A stretch of DNA of 64,000 nucleotides, from contig NZ_CP152407.1 of assembly GCF_038958875.1 (NCBI RefSeq), forward strand, positions 2,239,501 through 2,303,500. The letters run 5' to 3'. The position numbers and the translations under genes are program-made. Source of the stretch: Acidovorax sp. FHTAMBA. Lineage in GTDB: Bacteria > Pseudomonadota > Gammaproteobacteria > Burkholderiales > Burkholderiaceae_C. Of this stretch, positions 51,441 through 60,736 are shown piece after piece (position 1 is the stretch's first letter; every line of letters starts with the position of its first letter). A model generated the notes under the pieces. That model searched no databases. It worked only from the letters and a program-made list of their open reading frames with translations, and was not told the DNA's origin.

Positions 51441-52832
51441 ATGAGCGAAGCAATTGCCCCCACAAAAACACCCAAAGTCGGATTCGTCAGCCTGGGCTGC
51501 CCCAAGGCGCTGACCGATTCCGAGCTGATCCTCACGCAGCTGAGCGCCGAGGGTTACGAGACCTCCAAGACCTTCCAGGGCGCGGATCTGGTCATCGTCA
51601 ACACCTGCGGCTTCATTGACGATGCGGTTAAGGAGAGTCTCGACACCATTGGCGAAGCCCTGGCCGAGAACGGCAAGGTCATCGTCACCGGCTGCCTGGG
51701 CGCCCGCACGGGCGACGATGGCGGCAACATGGTGCGCCAGATGCACCCCAGCGTGCTGGCCGTGACCGGCCCCCACGCCACACAGGAGGTGATGGACGCC
51801 GTCCACCTGAACCTGCCCAAGCCGCACGACCCGTTCATCGACCTTGTGCCGGGCAGCTTTGGCATTGCGGGCATCAAGCTCACGCCCAAGCACTATGCTT
51901 ACCTCAAGATCAGCGAGGGCTGCAACCACCGCTGCACCTTCTGCATCATCCCCTCGATGCGCGGCGATCTGGTCTCGCGCCCGATTGGCGATGTGCTCAG
52001 CGAGGCCAAGGCACTGTTTGAAGGCGGCGTGAAGGAACTGCTGGTGATCAGCCAGGACACCTCGGCCTATGGCGTGGACGTGAAATACCGCACCGGTTTC
52101 TGGGATGGCAAGCCCGTCAAGACCCGCATGCTGGAGCTGGTGCAGGCCCTGGGCGAGATTGCCGAGCCTTACGGCGCCTGGGTGCGGCTGCATTACGTGT
52201 ACCCGTACCCCAGCGTGGATGAAGTCATCCCTCTCATGGCCACCGGCAAGGTGCTGCCATATCTGGACGTGCCCTTCCAGCACAGCCACCCCGATGTCTT
52301 GAAGCGCATGAAGCGCCCCGCCAGCGGCGAGCGCAACCTGGAGCGCATCCAGCGCTGGCGCGAGGCCTGCCCCGAGATCGTGATCCGCAGCACCTTTATT
52401 GCCGGGTTTCCCGGTGAGACCGAAGAAGAATTCCAGCACCTGCTCGACTTCGTGCGCGAGGCGCAGATCGACCGCGCGGGTTGCTTTGCCTACAGCGATG
52501 TGACGGGCGCCGCCGCCAACGAGCTGCCCGGCATGCTGCCGATGGAACTGCGCGAGGAGCGCCGTGCCCGTTTCATGGCCGTGGCCGAAGAGGTGTCCAT
52601 TGCCCGCCTGCAGCGCCGCGTGGGCGCCACCATGCAGGTGCTGGTGGACCACGCCCCGGCCCTGGGCCGCAAGGGCGGCGTGGGTCGCACCTATGCCGAC
52701 GCGCCCGAGATCGACGGCACCGTGCAGCTGCTGCCGCCCGAAAAGATCAGCAAGACCCTGAAGGTGGGCGAGTTCACCAAGGCCCGCATCGTGGGCGTGC
52801 GCGGGCACGACCTGGTGGCCCAGCCGATCTGA
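51441..52832 (+). CDS. rimO: RimO, ribosomal protein S12 methylthiotransferase
   Basis: A 463-residue radical-SAM methylthiotransferase modifying an Asp of S12. The N-terminal UPF0004 domain contains Cys in SLGCPKALTD, NTCGFID and VTGCLGA. The radical-SAM cluster motif CNHRCTFC (CxxxCxxC) is present. A C-terminal TRAM domain ends the protein. Start at 51441; the upstream in-frame sequence runs through the repeat. Length is normal. Confidence 0.95.
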   Translation: MSEAIAPTKTPKVGFVSLGCPKALTDSELILTQLSAEGYETSKTFQGADLVIVNTCGFIDDAVKESLDTIGEALAENGKVIVTGCLGARTGDDGGNMVRQMHPSVLAVTGPHATQEVMDAVHLNLPKPHDPFIDLVPGSFGIAGIKLTPKHYAYLKISEGCNHRCTFCIIPSMRGDLVSRPIGDVLSEAKALFEGGVKELLVISQDTSAYGVDVKYRTGFWDGKPVKTRMLELVQALGEIAEPYGAWVRLHYVYPYPSVDEVIPLMATGKVLPYLDVPFQHSHPDVLKRMKRPASGERNLERIQRWREACPEIVIRSTFIAGFPGETEEEFQHLLDFVREAQIDRAGCFAYSDVTGAAANELPGMLPMELREERRARFMAVAEEVSIARLQRRVGATMQVLVDHAPALGRKGGVGRTYADAPEIDGTVQLLPPEKISKTLKVGEFTKARIVGVRGHDLVAQPI

Positions 52833-52970
52833 TGCGCTGAGGTACGTTCCCGGGAAACCCGGTCGTTGCGACAACGCCGGGGCCGTGCGTTCCGGGGCGG
52901 GATAGTGTGGTGCGGGCGAAAAGCCGTGCCCCGCATCGAGGGCGGCGACCGGTTCGGGGCGCTGGGGGAC

Positions 52971-53047
52971 TGGCCTGCCCGGAGGGACTCGAACCCCCGA
53001 CCTATAGCTTAGAAGGCTATTGCTCTATCCAGTTGAGCTACGGGCAG
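52971..53047 (-). tRNA. tRNA-Arg (TCT)
   Basis: A 77-base tRNA including an encoded CCA (52971-52973). The acceptor stem is CTGCCCG / CGGGCAG, the anticodon loop reads CTTCTAA with anticodon TCT, and the T-arm contains GGTTCGAGTCC. Confidence 0.95.
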
Positions 53048-53123
53048 TAGACAAGGCTTGCGGTGTGTTTCCACTCACCTGGTGTGCGGCGCATTCGCCG
53101 TCGCGCTGTAGCGCAGAGCGCGC

Positions 53124-53129
53124 ATCATA
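53124..53129 (-). promoter_or_regulatory. Possible -10 element of tRNA-Arg
   Basis: TATGAT on the minus strand is followed by a GC-rich discriminator (GCGCGC), typical of stringently controlled stable-RNA promoters. No clear -35 was found and the distance to the tRNA is about 75 bases, so this is tentative. Confidence 0.3.
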
Positions 53130-53247
53130 ACCTGCGCAAGCGGGCCTGCTGTGATGGGTGCACAACGCAGGAGTGGCTGCAGAATGTGGGATGCGGTTAT
53201 AACGAGGTGACCTGCCCGACACCGCCGTTTTTTCTTCCCCTCACACC

Positions 53248-54996
53248 ATGCCGCACAGCGTCGCGCTCATTCACACCATCGCTGCCGCGCTGGGGCTGGC
53301 GTTGGCATTGGGCTTTGTGGCGGCGCGCCTGCGGCTTCCAGCGCTGATCGGCTATCTGCTCGCCGGGGTGGTGCTAGGGCCGTACACGCCGGGGTTTGTG
53401 GCAGACGCCGCCATGGCCAGCCAGCTTGCAGAAATCGGGGTGATGCTGCTGATGTTTGGCGTGGGCCTGCACTTTTCATGGGGAGACCTGCTGGCCGTGC
53501 GCAAGATTGCGGTGCCGGGGGCGGTGGTGCAGATGATGGTGGCCACCGCCCTCGGGGTGGCGCTGGCCACCTGGTGGGGGTGGGGGTTGGGTGGGGCGCT
53601 GGTGTTTGGCCTGTCGCTGTCGGTGGCAAGCACCGTGGTGCTTTTGCGTGCTCTGGAGACACTGGGCATTTTGGACAGCCATACCGGCAGGATTGCGGTG
53701 GGCTGGCTGGTGGTGGAAGACCTGGCCATGGTGCTGGTGTTGGTGTTGCTGCCGCCGCTGGCGGGCTGGCTGGAGGGCGGGCAGCAAGATGCGCGCGGGG
53801 CGGCTGCAAGCGCCACTGCGTTGTGGCAAACCCTGGGGTGGACGCTGCTGCAGGTGGGCGGCTTCATTACGCTGATGCTGCTGGTGGGGCGCCGACTGTT
53901 TCCGTGGGTGCTCTGGCAGGTGGCGCGCACCGGGTCGCGGGAGCTGTTCACGCTGTGCGTGGTGGCTGCGGCGGTGGGCATTGCGTTCGGGTCTGCCGCA
54001 CTGTTTGGCGTGTCGTTTGCGCTGGGTGCATTTTTTGCGGGCATGGTGATGCGGGAGTCGGAGTTCAGCCACCGGGCGGCCCAGGAGTCCTTGCCGCTGC
54101 GCGACGCTTTTGCGGTGCTGTTCTTTGTGTCGGTGGGAATGCTGTTCAACCCCGCGGTGCTGTGGGACCGGCCGCTGCAGGTCCTGGCGGTCGTGGCCAT
54201 CATCATGGTGGGCAAGACGGTGGCTGCGGCTGCGCTGGTGCTGGCGTTTCGCTATCCGCTGCACACGGCGCTCACGGTGTCAGCCAGCCTGGCGCAGATC
54301 GGAGAGTTTTCGTTCATCCTGGTGGCGCTGGGTGCATCGCTGGGCATGCTGCCGCCCGAGGGGGCGAGCCTGGTGCTGGCCGGGGCGCTGATTTCCATGG
54401 CCCTCAACCCCATGCTCTTTCACGCCATCGCCCCGCTGCAGGAGTGGCTGCGCAAGCGTTCGGCGCTGGCGCGGCGGCTGGAGCAGCGCGACGACCCGCT
54501 GGCCGAGCTGCCCATGAGCACGGATGCACGGTACCTGGCGCGTCAGGTGGTGCTGGTGGGGTATGGCCGGGTGGGGCGGCGTGTGGCCGCTGCGCTGGCG
54601 GCCAACGACATCCCGTTTGTGGTAGCCGAGCAGAACCGCGAGCTGGTGGAGGCTCTGCGGGAATCCGGCATTGCGGCGGTGTTCGGGGATGCCGTGGATC
54701 CGGTGGTGTTGATCCAGGCGCACATTGCGCGCGCTGCCATGCTGGTCATCGCCACACCCGACACGCTGAACGTGCAGCAGATCATCACCACGGCACGCAC
54801 GCTCAACCCCAGCATCGAAGCGGTTGTGCGCAGCCACAGCGCCGACGAGGCCCGCCGGATCGCACAGGAGTGCGACAGCACGGTGTTTCTGGCCGACGAG
54901 GCGCTGGCACAGTCCATGGCCCGCCACGTACTGGAGCGGACCGAGGCGCGCCACCAAAGGCATACCGGTCCCGCATCCCTGCACAGCAGGGTTTGA
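53248..54996 (+). CDS. Kef/YbaL-type monovalent cation:proton antiporter
   Basis: A 582-residue CPA2 antiporter. About 12 membrane helices fill residues 5-390. A C-terminal RCK/TrkA-N domain begins near 420 with the Rossmann motif VVLVGYGRVGRRVAAAL, then VVAEQNRELVEALRESG and FGDAVDPVVL. Such proteins exchange K+ or Na+ for H+ under nucleotide or redox control. There is no Kef-type glutathione oxidoreductase partner nearby, so it is closer to YbaL in arrangement. Confidence 0.92.
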   Translation: MPHSVALIHTIAAALGLALALGFVAARLRLPALIGYLLAGVVLGPYTPGFVADAAMASQLAEIGVMLLMFGVGLHFSWGDLLAVRKIAVPGAVVQMMVATALGVALATWWGWGLGGALVFGLSLSVASTVVLLRALETLGILDSHTGRIAVGWLVVEDLAMVLVLVLLPPLAGWLEGGQQDARGAAASATALWQTLGWTLLQVGGFITLMLLVGRRLFPWVLWQVARTGSRELFTLCVVAAAVGIAFGSAALFGVSFALGAFFAGMVMRESEFSHRAAQESLPLRDAFAVLFFVSVGMLFNPAVLWDRPLQVLAVVAIIMVGKTVAAAALVLAFRYPLHTALTVSASLAQIGEFSFILVALGASLGMLPPEGASLVLAGALISMALNPMLFHAIAPLQEWLRKRSALARRLEQRDDPLAELPMSTDARYLARQVVLVGYGRVGRRVAAALAANDIPFVVAEQNRELVEALRESGIAAVFGDAVDPVVLIQAHIARAAMLVIATPDTLNVQQIITTARTLNPSIEAVVRSHSADEARRIAQECDSTVFLADEALAQSMARHVLERTEARHQRHTGPASLHSRV

Positions 54997-55010
54997 TTTT
55001 GAATGTTTTG

Positions 55011-55058
55011 GGCTCTGGCGCTTGATGGATAAGCGCCAGTAGCTATAAATTAAATAGC
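55011..55058. repeat. Interspersed two-hairpin repeat, family B, copy 4
   Basis: GGCTCTGGCGCTTGATGG, then ATAAGCGCCAGTAGCTATAA and a final AATAGC. It is the best-preserved copy: GGCGCTT/AAGCGCC and GCTAT/ATAGC arms are perfect. It begins about 15 bases after the antiporter stop. Confidence 0.85.
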
Positions 55059-55091
55059 AAATGACGGCTGCGCTTGCTGCCTGTGTTCAAC

Positions 55092-55139
55092 GGTGCAACG
55101 GTGCAACGGTGCAACGGTGCATGGGTGCATGGGTGCTGG
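55092..55139. repeat. 8-base tandem repeat
   Basis: Six units in a row: GGTGCAAC three times, GGTGCATG twice, then GGTGCTGG. It lies in the spacer between the antiporter gene and the 3' end of the M14 peptidase gene. Confidence 0.9.
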
Positions 55140-55176
55140 CACCGCACCCGCTGGCGGGCCAGCGGGGCCTTGCCCA

Positions 55177-57060
55177 TCAATCCTCGAAAACCAGTGCCGG
55201 TGGCGCCATGACGCGGGCCGAGTGCGCCAGGTCCGCGATCAGGTGGTTGGCGAAGTAGCTGTTTTGGGTATCGGGCTCCAGTGCCGCCACGGCCAGGTTG
55301 GCGCGGGGCTGGTTCAGGGGCACGTAGAAGCTGCCTGCGGGTATGTCAATGGCGCTGCGCGTCGGCGCCACCTGCACGCGCACAATGCCCTGGCCACCCG
55401 CAATTGTGCCGATCACGTCCTGGCGGTCGGCTGTCTCCCGGGCGGTTTCGCGGTAGGTGTCGGCCAGGGCCGAGCCGGGCTCGGCCACGCGCAGTACCTG
55501 CAGCCCCAGCAGCTTCAGGCGCTCCACGGCTTCACTGGAACTTGCCGACAGCCAGTAGCCGCAGGGGCGGGCCCGCGTCTTGATGGCACGCAAGGTGAGG
55601 GAGGAATTCCAGTCCACACGGATGGAGCGGTCTGCACCGGTGTCGGGATCCAGAAAATCGAGCTGGCGCTGCGTGGGGGTTGCAGCAGCTTCCACCACCA
55701 CCTGGTCGCGGCAAGCCTTCGCGCTCACGTCGCGCTCCACAAACGAGCGCACCTGCTCCAGGTTGGTGGCACGCTCGGCCGTGCTGCGCAGCGCACTGGT
55801 GATGGCGGTGACCTGTGAGTGCACCCGGCGCTGGATGTGCATGCGCCCAAGGCCCACGCCGCGCGTTTCCACCAGCAGGCTCACGGTGTTTTTAAGGCCA
55901 TTCACGTTGCGCCCGGTGTCGGGCTGGGTGCCCCCCATCGAGATGCGCTTGTCATCCGGATTGGTGGAGGTTGTGTAGTACCAGTCGCTCGTGAGGTTCT
56001 GGGCCCGGAGCGCCGCCACCATGGGCTGGTGGTACCACTCTTCAGACGCCTTGGTCAGAAACTCGGGGTAGTTGGCCGTGGTGGCGTACTGCAGCAGCGC
56101 GTCGTAGCGCTGGATGGCGTTGAACTTCTGCAGATAGCGGCCGACGGCGGTGTATTCATGGGCGTCCAGCACCAGGATCGGCCGGTAGGTGCTGATCGCT
56201 TGGGCCAGTGCGCGGGCTTCGGGCGTATTCAGGAGCAGGTGGTCGCGGTTCATGTCCACGCCACTGGCGGTGACACGGGTTCCGGCCGCGGCGCCGTCGG
56301 GGTTGGCACGGGGCACGACCACGACGTTGATGCGGTCCAGCAGCGGCTCGAGCAGCCCCTGCACCAGCTCCCGGCTGATGACCAGCAGGGCCTCGCTGCC
56401 AGCGGGCTCGTCGCCGTGCTGCTGGCCAATGAGCACCACCGTGGGCCGGCCGCTGGTGTCCAGGTCAGCGGGCTCGGTGCCCGCCGCGCGCGTGGCCAGC
56501 AGGCCCAGGATGGGTTCGCCCCGCTGCGACATGCCCAGGTTGAGCAGCCTGGTGCGTGTGCCCCCGCGGGGCGCGGGCTCGGCCAGCGACTGCAGCCACT
56601 GGCTGATTTCGGCATTGGTGGTGAAGGCCCTGCGGTCCGGGCCCAGGCCAGGGGTGCTGTAGGCAGTGGGTGGATCAGGGAACCGGGCTGCCACTGCAGC
56701 GCCGTAGGGTGGCGCCATGGGGCCCTGGTCTTGCACCACCAGCGGCGCTGGCGGGGGCAGGGGGCTGGTAACTACAGCTGGGCGTGGGGGCGGGGCCAAA
56801 GGTGCCTGGCCCAGGGGCGCAGGAACCACCGTGCCGGGCTGGGCGCGGGGCAGGGGGGCGGGTGCGCCTGTTCTCGCGCCAGGTGTGGAGGGCCACGGGG
56901 GCAGGGGTGTGGTGCTGCACGCCGTCAACAGCGCTGTGGCCAGCAGTGCAGAGACCTTCCACGGCAGATTCCGCAGGCGGCCGGGTTTCGGCGCGGCCAG
57001 GGATGCGGGTGGGGTTTCGCGGTGAAGATTGGAATGCATGTTCATGGTGGTTGCTGCCAT
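55177..57060 (-). CDS. M14-family zinc carboxypeptidase, lipoprotein
   Basis: A 627-residue protein. The lipobox LTAC (near residue 48) follows a hydrophobic signal. A Pro-rich linker covers 50-130. The M14 catalytic domain has the zinc motif HGDE (IGQQHGDEPAGSE), the substrate Asn-Arg region (DMNRDHLLLN), the third zinc ligand in LDAHEY, and the catalytic Glu in LLVETRGVGLG. It is probably a periplasmic peptidase acting on peptides or murein. Mets at 57045 and 57039 are also possible starts. Confidence 0.88.
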   Translation of the reverse strand: MAATTMNMHSNLHRETPPASLAAPKPGRLRNLPWKVSALLATALLTACSTTPLPPWPSTPGARTGAPAPLPRAQPGTVVPAPLGQAPLAPPPRPAVVTSPLPPPAPLVVQDQGPMAPPYGAAVAARFPDPPTAYSTPGLGPDRRAFTTNAEISQWLQSLAEPAPRGGTRTRLLNLGMSQRGEPILGLLATRAAGTEPADLDTSGRPTVVLIGQQHGDEPAGSEALLVISRELVQGLLEPLLDRINVVVVPRANPDGAAAGTRVTASGVDMNRDHLLLNTPEARALAQAISTYRPILVLDAHEYTAVGRYLQKFNAIQRYDALLQYATTANYPEFLTKASEEWYHQPMVAALRAQNLTSDWYYTTSTNPDDKRISMGGTQPDTGRNVNGLKNTVSLLVETRGVGLGRMHIQRRVHSQVTAITSALRSTAERATNLEQVRSFVERDVSAKACRDQVVVEAAATPTQRQLDFLDPDTGADRSIRVDWNSSLTLRAIKTRARPCGYWLSASSSEAVERLKLLGLQVLRVAEPGSALADTYRETARETADRQDVIGTIAGGQGIVRVQVAPTRSAIDIPAGSFYVPLNQPRANLAVAALEPDTQNSYFANHLIADLAHSARVMAPPALVFED

Positions 57061-57200
57061 TGGCCAAGGCTGGACTTTGTTACGGCGATGTTACCTGCGC
57101 ATGCGCGGAGGGCTGTGTCAGCGTACATCCCGTTGCAAACACTTTGCCCCGCTTTGCAGCACCTGTACCGAGGACGTGACCGGAAGCCTGCTTGCTCAGG

Positions 57201-58295
57201 CTAAAGGGGGTTTGCCGAGGGAGGCTGCGGCTGTAGCGGTGCAGGCGGTGGCGGGGGGTCCTGCGGTGGCATCCTGAGGCGTAGAAGCGCGCGTACAAAG
57301 CCGTGGTCGGAGCGGGTGCGGTCACGCCCTTCGTGCAGGTGGTCATTGAAATAGTCCACACGCTTCACGTCGCCCACGCTGTTCCTGCCGTTTTGCACGA
57401 ACTCCTCGCTCACCAGGATCTGGTCGAGCACGCTGGGGGAACCCTGGTGGATGTGTGAGTACGCCACGTCCTTTTTCAGCGCCGCATCGCCTTGCAGGTC
57501 GTAGGCATTGAACAGGGCCACATCGCGCGCCGAGCGGTCGTACGCGATCTCGTTGGTGGCGCAGATGAGTTGCGTGGTGACGCTGTCGGGGGTGTCGTTG
57601 AGGTCACCCAGGACCACCAGCGGCGTGCTGGTGCGGTGCAGCAGGTCAATCACCAGGCAACGCAGCGCCATGGCCTCCGCACCGCGCATGATCAGCGAGC
57701 GCAGCGACGCCAGTGCCATCACTTTGCGGTCATCCCGGTCCTCGGTGGGGTTCCCCTGTGCATCCTGCAGGAACTTGGGCCGCTTGGATTTGAGGTGGGC
57801 TGTCAGCACCGTCAGGCTCTGCCCATGTTTCATGCGCAGTGTGACCACCAGCGGGGGGCGTTCGAAATGCGTGTGCAAACCCAGACCGGGCACGTCCACC
57901 TGAAAACCCGGCGGGAATTCTGCAAACGACTGCATGGCCTCGACCTTGAGCCTTGTGGCGATGCCCACCCGGGGCGTGCCCTTGGCACCGCCGTGGGTGG
58001 CGTCGTTCTCTGCACCAGGTACCGCCACAAAGTCGTAGCGCAGGCCGCTGCGGCCGAGTGCGCCCTTGAGCGCTGCATCGTCCCACACCTCCTGGACCGC
58101 CAGCACGTCGGCATTGAGCATGCGAAACCGGTCGCCCAGCCAGGTGAGCTTGCGCTCGAATTCGGTCTGGCTATAGGGATCCTGGTTGTCGTAGAAAACG
58201 CGGCCCGGATTAGCCAGGTTGAGCACGTTGCAGGTGGCCACCATCAGGGTGGCCAGGGGCTGGGGTGGATCGATGGGGCGCATGGGCCACAGCAT
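57201..58295 (-). CDS. Endonuclease/exonuclease/phosphatase family protein
   Basis: A 364-residue EEP-fold hydrolase. The core motifs are VATCNVLNL, VLAVQEVWD (metal-binding Glu), VLTAHLKSKRP, VVLGDLNDTPDS and RTRSDHGFVRAL (catalytic Asp-His). No signal peptide is visible, so it should be cytoplasmic. The last 25 residues are Pro-rich. A Met at residue 5 is another possible start. The substrate is not predictable. Confidence 0.88.
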   Translation of the reverse strand: MLWPMRPIDPPQPLATLMVATCNVLNLANPGRVFYDNQDPYSQTEFERKLTWLGDRFRMLNADVLAVQEVWDDAALKGALGRSGLRYDFVAVPGAENDATHGGAKGTPRVGIATRLKVEAMQSFAEFPPGFQVDVPGLGLHTHFERPPLVVTLRMKHGQSLTVLTAHLKSKRPKFLQDAQGNPTEDRDDRKVMALASLRSLIMRGAEAMALRCLVIDLLHRTSTPLVVLGDLNDTPDSVTTQLICATNEIAYDRSARDVALFNAYDLQGDAALKKDVAYSHIHQGSPSVLDQILVSEEFVQNGRNSVGDVKRVDYFNDHLHEGRDRTRSDHGFVRALLRLRMPPQDPPPPPAPLQPQPPSANPL

Positions 58296-58335
58296 CGCAC
58301 AAGACCATGGCCCGGAACCGGGCCGGGTCGCCGTG

Positions 58336-59031
58336 TCAGAAAGGCTGGAGGTCGCTGCCCGTCAGAACATGCAGCCCGTCGGGGCGCGTCTGTACGGCGT
58401 GCACCAGCGCACGTGCCACGTCGGCGCCGGGGCGGGCGCGGTAGCTGGCGGGAATCACCGGGTTCAGCCATGTAAAGAGCTTGAGGGACAGCGTTTCCGC
58501 TGGGCGCGCAGCCTGGTGCAAGCTGCGCCGCTCGCCCATGAGCAGGGAAGGGCGGGCGATCACGAGTGTGGAAAATCCCAGGCCTGCCAGGTCCCGCTCC
58601 ACCTCTCCCTTCACGCGGTTGTAGAAGATGCGCGAATTCGGATCGGCCCCCATCGCGGTGACCACACCGCAGCGGGTGGCACCGGCTGCGCGGGCAGCGC
58701 GCGCGGTTGCCATCACGGCGTCGTAATCCACTGCACGAAAGGCTGCCTGGCTGCCCGCAACCGCCATGGTGGTGCCAAGCGTGATGTAGACATCGTCTAC
58801 TGGCGGCAGCAGGGGCAGGGTCGCGAAGTCCACCGCGTGCAGATGCAGCCTGGGGTGGTTCAGCGCAGGCGCCCTTCGCCCCCTGCCATGCAGTACGTGG
58901 ACGGCCGCGCCCGTTGCCGCAGAAGCGGGCGACTTGCGGGTATCAGCGGTTAAAAGAGCCGCGAGGACCGCCTGGCCCACGAGACCCGTTGCCCCGGCCA
59001 CCACCGCCACCCGCGCCTGATCCACCACCAT
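58336..59031 (-). CDS. NAD(P)-binding Rossmann-fold protein (HTATIP2/YbjT-like)
   Basis: A 231-residue atypical short-chain dehydrogenase. It has the Gly motif VVAGATGLVGQAV (residues 9-21), VYITLGTTMAVAGS, the strand GVVTAMGADPNSRIFYNRVKGEVE with the Tyr-x3-Lys pair, and STLVIARPSLLMGER. The start at 59031 lies 89 bases inside the end of the helicase gene. Any start that keeps the Gly motif must overlap it, because the motif itself is in the overlap. Confidence 0.85.
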   Translation of the reverse strand: MVVDQARVAVVAGATGLVGQAVLAALLTADTRKSPASAATGAAVHVLHGRGRRAPALNHPRLHLHAVDFATLPLLPPVDDVYITLGTTMAVAGSQAAFRAVDYDAVMATARAARAAGATRCGVVTAMGADPNSRIFYNRVKGEVERDLAGLGFSTLVIARPSLLMGERRSLHQAARPAETLSLKLFTWLNPVIPASYRARPGADVARALVHAVQTRPDGLHVLTGSDLQPF

Positions 59032-60736
59032 AACCGCCACCTCCTGAGTTGCGATAACCACCACCGCCGCCACCACCACCACGGCGGCCGCGTTCAGCCA
59101 TGCTGTCCACGCTGGTGCGCATCGGGTCTGGTTGCCCGCCAGCGCCGTGGCTGGAGCTGCGGTGGCTCGGGTTGCTGTGGCCCAGGTGTGTACCCAGGTG
59201 TGCATTCGCGCGGGGAGGCTGCGCATCGTCGTAGCGATGTCCACCGCCGCCGCCTTCGGGGCGCGGACCCCGGCTGCGTGCAGGGGCCTGGGGCGCGCCA
59301 TCACGCGCGCCGCCCCGGCCACCGCCTTGGCCACCACGGCCACCGCCGGCAGGGCCTTGCGCGCTGCGTGGTGCACCACCGCCCGAGCGGCCACCGCCAC
59401 CGCTGCCCGAACGGGGGGCGCGATCACCACCCTGGCCGCCGCCCTGGCCTGCCTTGTTGGTGCGGATGCGGTCCATCATTTCGCTGCGCGCTGCCTTGGC
59501 GGCAGCCTGCATCACTTCACGGCTGGGTGGCTTGCCCGCGCCACCCCAGATCGTCTGGCGGCCCATGGCGATGGGCTCGGCCTTCTCGCCAGGTTCTGGG
59601 CCAAAACCTTCGATCACCTGGACAGGAATCTGCTGCTTGGTGAAGCGCTCGATGTCCATCATGAAGCCTTCTTCGTCCATGCAGACCAGGCTCACGGCTT
59701 CGCCCGTGGCGCCTGCGCGGCCGGTGCGCCCAATGCGGTGCACGTAGTCTTCGGAGACGTTGGGGATTTCGTAGTTGACGACGTGGGGCAGGTCATCGAT
59801 GTCGATGCCGCGTGCGGCGATGTCGGTGGCCACCAGCGCGCGGATCTCGCCGCTCTTGAATCCTGCCAGTGCCTGCGTGCGGGCGCTCTGGCTCTTGTTG
59901 CCGTGCAATGCCATGGCCTGCACGCCGTTCTTGGTCAGGAACTCGGCCACGTTGTTGGCGCCGAACTTGGTGCGCGTGAACACCAGCACCTGGCTCCAGT
60001 TGTGCTGCTGGATGATGTGCAGCAGCACCTGTTTTTTCTTGCCGCGGCCCACGGGGTGGATCACCTGCGAGATACGCTGCACGGTGGTGTTGCGCGGGGT
60101 GACCTGGATGCTCTGGGGGTTCTTGAGCAGGGTGTTGGCCAGGTCGCGGATTTCGTCGCTGAAAGTGGCCGAGAACAGCAGGCTTTGCTTGTCCTTGGGC
60201 ACCAGGGCCAGCACCTTTTTCACGTCGTGGATGAAGCCCATGTCCAGCATGCGGTCGGCTTCATCCAGCACCAGCACCTGCACGGTGGACAGGTCCAGAA
60301 AGCCCTGTTGCTGCAGGTCGAGCAGGCGGCCGGGGGTGGCCACCAAGATGTCCACGCCGCGCTTGATGCGGTCGATCTGCGGGTTCATGCCCACGCCGCC
60401 GAAAACGACGGTGGAGTTGATATCCAGGTATTTGCCGTATTCGCGGACCGACTCTTCCACCTGGGCGGCGAGTTCACGGGTGGGGGTGAGCACCAGGGCA
60501 CGGATGCCCTTGCCACCAAACTTGTTCTTGGGCGCAGCGCTTTGCGAGAGGCGGTGCAGCATGGGCAGGGTGAACGCAGCGGTCTTGCCGGTCCCGGTCT
60601 GTGCGCCGGCCAGAAGGTCATGGCCTTCCATCACGGCGGGAATGGCCTGGGCCTGAATGGGCGTCGGGGTTTCGTAGCCCGTTTCGTGCACGGCCTTCAG
60701 GATGGCAGGAGCCAGGTTCAGTTCGTCAAATGTCAT
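58943..60736 (-). CDS. rhlE: DEAD-box RNA helicase, RhlE-like
   Basis: A 597-residue helicase with all motifs: GAQTGTGKT, PTRELAAQ, TPGRLLD, VLDEADRMLDMG, SAT in LLFSATFSD, and HRIGRTGRAG. After residue 400 comes a long basic RGG/GGG tail typical of RNA-binding cold-shock helicases. The last 30 codons also encode the start of the downstream Rossmann protein in another frame. Confidence 0.93.
   Translation of the reverse strand: MTFDELNLAPAILKAVHETGYETPTPIQAQAIPAVMEGHDLLAGAQTGTGKTAAFTLPMLHRLSQSAAPKNKFGGKGIRALVLTPTRELAAQVEESVREYGKYLDINSTVVFGGVGMNPQIDRIKRGVDILVATPGRLLDLQQQGFLDLSTVQVLVLDEADRMLDMGFIHDVKKVLALVPKDKQSLLFSATFSDEIRDLANTLLKNPQSIQVTPRNTTVQRISQVIHPVGRGKKKQVLLHIIQQHNWSQVLVFTRTKFGANNVAEFLTKNGVQAMALHGNKSQSARTQALAGFKSGEIRALVATDIAARGIDIDDLPHVVNYEIPNVSEDYVHRIGRTGRAGATGEAVSLVCMDEEGFMMDIERFTKQQIPVQVIEGFGPEPGEKAEPIAMGRQTIWGGAGKPPSREVMQAAAKAARSEMMDRIRTNKAGQGGGQGGDRAPRSGSGGGGRSGGGAPRSAQGPAGGGRGGQGGGRGGARDGAPQAPARSRGPRPEGGGGGHRYDDAQPPRANAHLGTHLGHSNPSHRSSSHGAGGQPDPMRTSVDSMAERGRRGGGGGGGGYRNSGGGGYGGGSGAGGGGGRGNGSRGPGGPRGSFNR

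Noticed and set aside
52833..52970. Possible terminator or small RNA between rimO and tRNA-Arg
   Set aside because: Some GC-rich inverted stretches (CCCGGGAAACCCGG) are present but no U-tract or promoter supports a feature.
55092..55139. Tandem array as a CRISPR
   Set aside because: Units are only 8 bases and contiguous, with no spacers and no cas genes.
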